64,000 nt of DNA, taken from Archangium violaceum. GTDB lineage: Bacteria; Myxococcota; Myxococcia; Myxococcales; Myxococcaceae. Below, piece by piece: positions 58,662 through 64,000 of this stretch. Under the pieces are notes generated by a model that was given only the letters and a program-made list of their open reading frames with translations, ran no database searches and was not told where the DNA came from. The first letter of the stretch is position 1, and each line of letters starts with the position of its first letter. The stretch spans positions 4,527,501-4,591,500 of the forward strand of contig NZ_CP069338.1 in NCBI RefSeq assembly GCF_016859125.1, in the 5' to 3' direction. Position numbers and translations under genes: made by a program.

Positions 58662-59861
58662 ATGACCCTTCCGCAATCCCCTGTCGCGGCGGTAACCCAT
58701 CCCGACCCCTATCCCTATTACGCGCGCCTGGTGGCGGACAGGCCCCTCCACCATGACCGGGAGCTGGGGCTCTGGGTGGCCTCGAGCGCGGAAGCCGTGA
58801 CGGCCGTCCTTTCCCACGACGCCTGCCGGGTACGCCCGGTGTCGGAGCCGGTTCCGCGCGCCTTGCTCGGCTCGCCCGCCGCCGACATCTTCCGCCTCCT
58901 GGTTCGCATGAATGACGGCGCCAGCCATTGTCCGCTCAAGCAGGCGGTGTCCGCCACGTTGGGGACGGTGGATGAAGCCCGGGCCCTGGCGCTGGGACGC
59001 AAGTGGGCGCGGCGGCTCTTCGAGGAGCTGGCTCCCGCGTCCCTTCCCGGCGGGCTGACCGACTTCGCCTTTCGCCTGTCCGTCCACGGCGTGGGGGAAC
59101 TGCTGGGCATGCCGGAGGCGCACCTGCCACGAGTCGCGGACTGGATGAGCGATTTCGTCCGCTGCCTCGCGCCCGCGAGCAGTCCCGAGCAGGTCGAACG
59201 GGGCAGGGTGGCCGCGGGCCAGCTGCTCGGCCTGTTCCGCGAGTGGCTCTTCGCCCGGCACGCCCTCCCGGCAGAGTCACTCTTGTCCACCCTCGCGCGG
59301 GAGCTGGGGCGCAGGAGCGGGGGCCTGGATGTCGGGGAGGCCGTGGCGGCGAATGGAATCGGTCTGATGTCCCAGGCCTACGAGGCGGGAGCGGGGCTGT
59401 TCGGCAACACGCTGCGGGTCCTGGCCGCCCACCCCGAGTGGCGCGAGCGCGTCGTTGCCAACTCGGGCCTGCTGGGCGACGTACTTCGGGAAGTCCTCCG
59501 GTATGACCCACCCATCCAGAACACCCGCCGCTTCGTTGTCCGGGACGACGTGGTCGCGGGCGGGCGGATGAGGGCGGGAGACGTGATTCTGGTCGTCCTC
59601 GCGGCGGCGAACCGGGACCCGCGGGTCCACCCGAGTCCCGAGCGCTTCGACCCGTTCCGGCCGGAGCGGGAGACGCGCTCCTTCGGTGCCGGGGTCCATG
59701 CCTGTCCGGGTGAAGCGCTCGCCCTGGCGCTCGCGAAGGCGGGCGTTGAACGTGTCCTGATGTCTCGCATGCCGTTCGAGTCCCTGGCGGGAGCGGTGAC
59801 CTATCGCGCCTCCGCCAACGCGCGGATTCCTCTCTTCGAGCCTGGGAGTGCACGACTGTGA
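58662..59861 (+). CDS. Cytochrome P450
   Basis: A 399-residue soluble bacterial P450. The haem signature SFGAGVHACPGEAL carries the ligand C348, the ExxR is EVLR, and NPDP-like PERFDPFRPER precedes it. The I-helix reads SQAYEAGAGLFGN and lacks the usual acid-Thr pair, so oxygen activation may be altered, as in some P450s that catalyse unusual reactions. ATG 58662 starts MTLPQSPV. Its stop overlaps the next gene (GTGA). A truncated duplicate lies at 56711. Confidence 0.92.
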   Translation: MTLPQSPVAAVTHPDPYPYYARLVADRPLHHDRELGLWVASSAEAVTAVLSHDACRVRPVSEPVPRALLGSPAADIFRLLVRMNDGASHCPLKQAVSATLGTVDEARALALGRKWARRLFEELAPASLPGGLTDFAFRLSVHGVGELLGMPEAHLPRVADWMSDFVRCLAPASSPEQVERGRVAAGQLLGLFREWLFARHALPAESLLSTLARELGRRSGGLDVGEAVAANGIGLMSQAYEAGAGLFGNTLRVLAAHPEWRERVVANSGLLGDVLREVLRYDPPIQNTRRFVVRDDVVAGGRMRAGDVILVVLAAANRDPRVHPSPERFDPFRPERETRSFGAGVHACPGEALALALAKAGVERVLMSRMPFESLAGAVTYRASANARIPLFEPGSARL

Positions 59862-60190
59862 TTGCCGTCATCTTCGAGGTGTGGCCCCACGAAGCCCACC
59901 GGCAGGACTACCTGGACACCGCCGCCGACCTCCGGCCGCTACTTGAGGGCGTGGAGGGCTTCATCTCCATCGAGCGGTTCACGAGCCTCGGCGAGCCGGG
60001 GAAGATCCTCTCCCTCTCCTTCTGGCGGGACGAGAAGGCCGTCGAGGCATGGCGCACGCTGGAGGCGCACCGGGCCGCGCAGGCCCGGGGCCGGGGGGGG
60101 CTCTTCCGGAACTATCGCCTTCGGGTGGCGGGCGTTCTCCGGGACTATGGCTTGCGCGAGCGGGAGCAGGCCCCCTCCGATTCCCGCTGA
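59858..60190 (+). CDS. Antibiotic-biosynthesis-monooxygenase (ABM) domain protein
   Basis: A 110-residue small protein: the N-terminal strand AVIFEVWPHEAHRQDYLDTA, the GFISIERF strand and SFWRDEKAVEAWR match the ABM ferredoxin-like fold (haem-free monooxygenases or haem-degrading enzymes). It starts with GTG overlapping the P450 stop, so the two are coupled. A cofactor-free oxygenase in series with a P450 fits a small-molecule tailoring pathway; the substrate is unknown. Confidence 0.88.
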   Translation: MIAVIFEVWPHEAHRQDYLDTAADLRPLLEGVEGFISIERFTSLGEPGKILSLSFWRDEKAVEAWRTLEAHRAAQARGRGGLFRNYRLRVAGVLRDYGLREREQAPSDSR

Positions 60191-60224
60191 TTCCCTGAAC
60201 GATTGAAGGCTCCTGGGTTGTAAG

Positions 60225-61028
60225 ATGCGGACGATGCAGATCATCCATCGCATCTCCATCTCATCGACGCCCGAGATCCGAGGGGAACTGGCGGCCCTGG
60301 GGGTCATCGTGGGGGCGAGCGGGTTGGTCACCTTCGAGGTAGATGAGGCCCACGAGGCGTGGTCGGCCCTGCGGCAGTGGATTGCGAAGAGCGGGGCCGC
60401 GGACATCGTCAGCACGAAGTTCTCGGAGAGGGAGTTGGCAGAGGCTTCATGGTTCGCGCTGGAGCCGGGTTGGCACCATGGATACCCTCAGCCAATCGAG
60501 GCCCACTTCGGCTACCGGGATGCGACCTATGCGAAGGCAAGCTTCTGCGAGCAGTGCGGTATTGGGTTGGAGCAGAAGGCTCCCTTCCAGATGAAGTCCG
60601 AGCCGAGGTGGGGGCGCAACGGCATCCTTCAACTCTACTGGGTCTTCGACGAGTTCTTCGTGACACCAGAGGTCTGGAGCACCGTCTTCAATCCTAACGG
60701 AGTGGGCTGCCGGCCGGTTCTCGACGTGGATGGCACGGAGCTGAAGACTGTGGTTCAACTCGTCATCCAGGAGCAGGTGGGCGTGGTGGTGATGGGCCTT
60801 GAGGTGGAGCGCTGTGCACGTTGTGAACGGGTCAAGTATTTTCCCGTAACACGAGGTGCCTTCCCTCCACTGGCGAGCGAGCCCCCGACCCGGATGGCGA
60901 AGACGAGGGAATACTTCGGCAGTGGAGCGTCGGCCCACAAGGGTGTTCTGGTGTCGCGGGAAGTGGCCCGAGCGCTGGCGGCGGAGAAGGTGCGGGGAGC
61001 CTTGGTGCGGCCGGTCAGGGAGAGGTGA
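60225..61028 (+). CDS. Double-CXXCG motif protein, candidate Sit immunity protein
   Basis: A 267-residue soluble protein with two Cys-x-x-Cys pairs, CEQCG (C108, C111) and CARCE (C197, C200), likely one zinc site or two half-sites. The FFVTPEVWSTVF and GVGCRPVL segments and the tail KTREYFGSGASAHKGVLVS fit the Myxococcus double-CXXCG family (TIGR02264), members of which act as immunity proteins for SitA lipoprotein toxins. The second site lacks the terminal Gly. It ends 69 bp before the SitA-like toxin start but is followed by that toxin's own Imm52 gene, so it may be an orphan immunity. Confidence 0.65.
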   Translation: MRTMQIIHRISISSTPEIRGELAALGVIVGASGLVTFEVDEAHEAWSALRQWIAKSGAADIVSTKFSERELAEASWFALEPGWHHGYPQPIEAHFGYRDATYAKASFCEQCGIGLEQKAPFQMKSEPRWGRNGILQLYWVFDEFFVTPEVWSTVFNPNGVGCRPVLDVDGTELKTVVQLVIQEQVGVVVMGLEVERCARCERVKYFPVTRGAFPPLASEPPTRMAKTREYFGSGASAHKGVLVSREVARALAAEKVRGALVRPVRER

Positions 61029-61097
61029 GTTTCTATGCTGCCCCGTGAAGTCTTGGGTGTTCAACTCCAACGCATGCGGCTGGGAGAGCGGTGCGGC

Positions 61098-62732
61098 ATG
61101 TCCAATCGTCTTCTTGGCGTGCATTCCTTTCGCACATGGCTGCGCTCCAATGTGGGCGTGTTTGTCCCGTTGGCGCCCGCTGGGGCTAAATGCAGCCAAA
61201 TCGGCGTGGTGCTTCTGGCCTTGGCCGTGGTCGTGCTCCTCGAAGGGTGCGCCACCGGCCATTTTCGCGGGAATCCGTTGGGCGGCGACGGTATCCGCTC
61301 GCGGGTCACCTCGTTCCGCCACAACTCCGACCCTCTGCGATCTGTCGCCACGCTTGCGCCCGGAGCGGTGGGAGGTGCCGACGGCGTCCCCTCGCAGGTG
61401 GCGGACCCGTTCCAGGTTGTGCAGGAGGCCAGCGGTCTGCCGATGGAGGCTCGGCACCCAGCGGGCGCGGCGCTCTACCTGGAGCAGGCTCGTGCGCTCC
61501 TGGAGCATCTAGCGAAAACGCGCGTAACACCGAAGAATTTCGCCCCGCGCCGGGTACTGTTTTGGCTGCTTCGCGAGGTGCTCGAGGGCGGCGAGCGCGT
61601 GGAGTACGCCGACTTGAAATGGCGTGCCGAGCGGTTCTGGCTCCTGGTGCTGGTGCGCCCGGATGGCTACCTGGTGGCCGCGCTCACCGGCTCTTCTCTT
61701 CAGCGCCTGGGCCCACTCGAAATCGTGGAGGGCGAGTGGATGGTGGGACGCCTCCGGGTGGGCGACTTCTACTTCTCGCGCGGCGGCATCTTCTACCCGG
61801 TTACCGAGGCCTTGCGGTGCGCGGACAGCCCGCCTCTGGCCGAGCTGGGTCTGGAGAGAGACCCGCTCAACGCCGCACTCGACGGGGCCCAGGATGCCAT
61901 GGGGGAGATGGCGGTGGCTCTGGCCCAATCCGTCCTCCATCCCATCCGCGCTGTCGAGGACCTCGCGCAACTGCCCACTGCGGTGGCGCTCCTCATTGCC
62001 TCTTCGCCCGGCTACTTCGCGCGCTACGGCGCCATGTCCCGGGAGGACCAGATACGCGAGGCGGCACGGTTGTCCACGCACATCATCATGATGCTCGGGG
62101 GCGCGGAGGCCATCGTCGGGCGCATGAGCGGGCTGGGAGCCGAGCTGCCGGTGCTGTCGCTCACGCTCAAGGGCGAAATGGTGCTGGGCCGGGTGGTCGT
62201 GGCGGGAGGCACGATGGCAGCCTCAGCGAGCATGGACCTGGGAGCCCTCTCCATCCTCCACATGGCGGGTAGAGGCCAGGGAAACACCGGCAGGAGTCGC
62301 AACCCGGGGCGGTCCACCAAAACGGCTTCGGCGAAGGGGCCCGGCAAGTGGACGTACAAGAAGCCCACCACCGAGTCCGAGCAGGCCCGTGATTACCAGG
62401 AGCAGATAACGGGACGGCCCGCATGGTGGGTGTACATGACTGGCGCCGTGGAGTTCGACGGCTTCAATGGTAAGGCGCTGCTGGAGGCCAAGGGCGGTAG
62501 TTATAAGAACTTCCTCACGAAAGGCGGTTCAGCCCAGCATTGGTTCGAAAATGGGAAGGGGTTCAAGGGGCTGATGGACCAGGCGAGGCGGCAGTCGGAC
62601 ACAGCCAGGGCGCTGAATCTGCCGGTGATCTGGCACATTGCCGAAGCGGAATTCGCGAACTTCCTTCGAGCCCTTTTCGAAGAAAATGGATGGGACAACA
62701 TCACCGTCAGCCATACGCCGCCAGCGCGGTGA
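61098..62732 (+). CDS. SitA-like lipoprotein toxin with Tox-REase-5 domain
   Basis: A 544-residue polymorphic toxin. The N-terminus carries a long leader and a lipobox, VVVLLEGC (lipid Cys at 51), so it would reach the outer membrane, from which SitA toxins pass to siblings by TraAB-dependent outer-membrane exchange. The middle 350 residues are a helical/beta delivery region. The C-terminal 120 residues match Tox-REase-5: YQEQITGRPAWWVYM, E452-F-D454 and E463-A-K465-G, a PD-(D/E)xK-like nuclease site. ATG 61098 follows GGGAGAG; an earlier ATG at 61035 is possible. Its partner immunity gene starts 9 bp downstream. Confidence 0.85.
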   Translation: MSNRLLGVHSFRTWLRSNVGVFVPLAPAGAKCSQIGVVLLALAVVVLLEGCATGHFRGNPLGGDGIRSRVTSFRHNSDPLRSVATLAPGAVGGADGVPSQVADPFQVVQEASGLPMEARHPAGAALYLEQARALLEHLAKTRVTPKNFAPRRVLFWLLREVLEGGERVEYADLKWRAERFWLLVLVRPDGYLVAALTGSSLQRLGPLEIVEGEWMVGRLRVGDFYFSRGGIFYPVTEALRCADSPPLAELGLERDPLNAALDGAQDAMGEMAVALAQSVLHPIRAVEDLAQLPTAVALLIASSPGYFARYGAMSREDQIREAARLSTHIIMMLGGAEAIVGRMSGLGAELPVLSLTLKGEMVLGRVVVAGGTMAASASMDLGALSILHMAGRGQGNTGRSRNPGRSTKTASAKGPGKWTYKKPTTESEQARDYQEQITGRPAWWVYMTGAVEFDGFNGKALLEAKGGSYKNFLTKGGSAQHWFENGKGFKGLMDQARRQSDTARALNLPVIWHIAEAEFANFLRALFEENGWDNITVSHTPPAR

Positions 62733-62741
62733 GGAGCACGC

Positions 62742-63485
62742 ATGTCGGAGAGGTACTACGTAGGGGCGTACTGGGGGCCACGTCAGGAGAGCGCGCTGGA
62801 GTGCGCCCGGCGTGCGGCAGTCTTCTTCTCCATGCTGGCGCGATGTGACCCGACGTTCGCTCAGTGGTACAGGGGGGGACGAGGAGCCCCCCGCGAGCTG
62901 CCTGGTCACCCAGTCCGCCCAGAGGTGACGGAGTGGGAGCAATTGTTCCTTCGCGGGAGGAACCGCACGGACGCTGGTGGAAAGGTGATCGAGGATCTAG
63001 GGTTCAGCGAGTTCGTGTGGAATGCGAAGAAGGAGCGGACCCGCGTCGAAATTCACTGCGGTGAATACTCGCCATCGGGACCAGGAAACACCTGCCTGCT
63101 CTATCCACCCGATGAGGGGCCGGGACGGGAGCGACTTTTAAGTGCTCCCGTGCTGGCCGAGGTTCTCACCAGTGTGGCTACGGCGTGGGATCCCGACTTC
63201 GCCATGGCCAGCTCGACCGAGATGGTACGCCTCATTCAGAAGCGGAAGCGAGAGGTGAGGGTGGGATGGCTGACGTACCTGTCGCGCCGCCTGGGCACGG
63301 TGCCGCCGCTACCCGCTCCCGTGCGCATCGAGCCAATAGGGGCTCTTGGATGGCTTCTCGTTCTCTCCCCCGAGCCCATGACGGCGAGCAACCCCGAGCA
63401 CGTGGCGTTCACCGCACGTGTGCGCGAGTTGCTTGACCGAGCAGGCCTTATCGAACGGCCCGAGCCCGCGCCGGTTGGCGAGTGA
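62742..63485 (+). CDS. Imm52 family immunity protein
   Basis: A 247-residue soluble protein. The start ERYYVGAYWGPRQESALECARRA and CDPTFAQWYRGG, and the later WLTYLSRRLGTVPPLP, match the Imm52 family that pairs with Tox-REase-5 toxins. It begins 9 bp after the toxin stop, so the pair is one transcription unit. It should block the nuclease domain in the producer and kin. Confidence 0.88.
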   Translation: MSERYYVGAYWGPRQESALECARRAAVFFSMLARCDPTFAQWYRGGRGAPRELPGHPVRPEVTEWEQLFLRGRNRTDAGGKVIEDLGFSEFVWNAKKERTRVEIHCGEYSPSGPGNTCLLYPPDEGPGRERLLSAPVLAEVLTSVATAWDPDFAMASSTEMVRLIQKRKREVRVGWLTYLSRRLGTVPPLPAPVRIEPIGALGWLLVLSPEPMTASNPEHVAFTARVRELLDRAGLIERPEPAPVGE

Positions 63486-63492
63486 CGCAATC

Positions 63493-63514
63493 CGTACGAA
63501 GTATCGTACGAAGT
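63493..63514. repeat. Tandem CGTACGAAGT repeat
   Basis: CGTACGAAGT occurs at 63493-63502 and 63505-63514, two bases apart; each contains the palindrome CGTACG. It lies between the stops of convergent genes, so its role is unclear. Confidence 0.4.
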
Positions 63515-63537
63515 GTCTGACTCCCTTACCGAGAATT

Positions 63538-64000
63538 TCAGGCCACGCCTCCCGAAAACTCTTTCCAAATCCAACGCATGTCAGCGGGACTGAGGGGGGA
63601 ATTAGAAGGAATGCTACTGCGCCAGTCGCTTTCACTCAGGTTTCCTACCCAGCCGCGCAGGTCATCGAAAGATTGGGGCTCTCGGCCAGCACGAATTTTC
63701 CACAGACGTCCCAAACCTTCGGCCACTACACGCGGAACGCCAACCATCCGGAACCAGACGGCTTCTCTATGGCTCACTCCGAAGTAGAGCATCGAAGGAA
63801 CGTGTCCTGCCTCCTGTAGACCCGCATCGTTCGTTCCCGCAAGGCAGATTGACTCCAGTGCCCCCATGCCCCAAGAAGCTCGACCCAGGAGTTGTGAAAA
63901 GAGGTACTTGGAAAAATTTGAGAGTTCCTTGTCCGGATCCTTCTCGACTCCCGGTGTATCCCTCGTATGGCGGCGAGCGATTACGTCCAGCGGTTCCCCC
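63538..64000 (-). CDS. Partial protein of unknown family, runs off the right edge
   Basis: The C-terminal 153 residues of a gene whose start lies beyond the window. The frame is open to the edge through GEPLDVIARRHTRDTPGVEK and continues FSKYLFSQLLGRASWGMGALE to a stop at 63538, ending DMRWIWKEFSGGVA. Codon bias supports coding, and the segment upstream of an internal ATG at 63867 reads as ordinary protein. I do not recognise the family. It follows the toxin/immunity island, so a role in that island cannot be ruled out. Confidence 0.65.
   Translation of the reverse strand, partial: GEPLDVIARRHTRDTPGVEKDPDKELSNFSKYLFSQLLGRASWGMGALESICLAGTNDAGLQEAGHVPSMLYFGVSHREAVWFRMVGVPRVVAEGLGRLWKIRAGREPQSFDDLRGWVGNLSESDWRSSIPSNSPLSPADMRWIWKEFSGGVA

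Overview
The window is high-GC DNA with strong G/C bias at third codon positions. It carries several families typical of fruiting myxobacteria: a DUF2378 protein, a PEGA-tailed Ser/Thr kinase, M57 metalloproteases, a SitA-like lipoprotein toxin with Imm52, and a double-CXXCG protein. I infer a myxobacterium of the Myxococcota, suborder Cystobacterineae, most like Archangium or Cystobacter. No rRNA, tRNA, CRISPR array, prophage or insertion sequence was recognised.

0-13 kb: an aminotransferase, a nucleotide-exchange-type transporter, a Tat-exported epimerase, a small unknown gene, then a 1,494-residue protein joining topoisomerase III to a RecQ helicase with an HRDC domain. A DUF2378 protein, a cardiolipin synthase and a Rieske oxygenase follow.

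13-20 kb: exported proteins. Two M57 metalloprotease lipoproteins lie in a 1,256-bp tandem duplication. Next come a DUF5335 protein, a small lipoprotein, an apparent operon of two HEAT-like proteins and an M23 peptidase, and a second aminotransferase.

20.6-24.2 kb: a Septu-like (PtuA/PtuB) ATPase-HNH pair that looks damaged: the HNH gene has a +1 frameshift and the ATPase has Cys where its Walker A normally has Gly. A ClpX-like unfoldase without the zinc domain follows.

24-37 kb: mostly core metabolism and signalling. It holds TreZ, an outer-membrane barrel, a purine permease, a PadR regulator with two matching palindromes, a serine hydrolase, a kinase, an ABC exporter and EttA.

37-39 kb: a compact two-gene module with an 8-bp overlap, pairing an AAA ATPase with a small Toprim/DUF4276-like protein. 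It is the best candidate here for an uncharacterised defence system.

39-56 kb: small-molecule and polymer metabolism. It includes dehydrogenases with a LysR regulator, an AA10 polysaccharide monooxygenase, an amidohydrolase, lipase-like hydrolases, a DUF4038-type glycosidase, an amidase, a penicillin-binding-type hydrolase and a second outer-membrane barrel.

56-64 kb: a toxin/immunity island mixed with a P450 cluster. A truncated P450 copy, a DUF2019 protein and a barstar lie before the intact P450. Then come a double-CXXCG candidate immunity protein, a SitA-like lipoprotein toxin with a Tox-REase-5 domain and its Imm52 partner. A gene of unknown function runs off the right edge.

An approximately 35-bp hairpin repeat occurs five times. 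Twice it forms a similar dimer of about 100 bp, once inside the coding linker of the topoisomerase-helicase fusion and once downstream of ettA.
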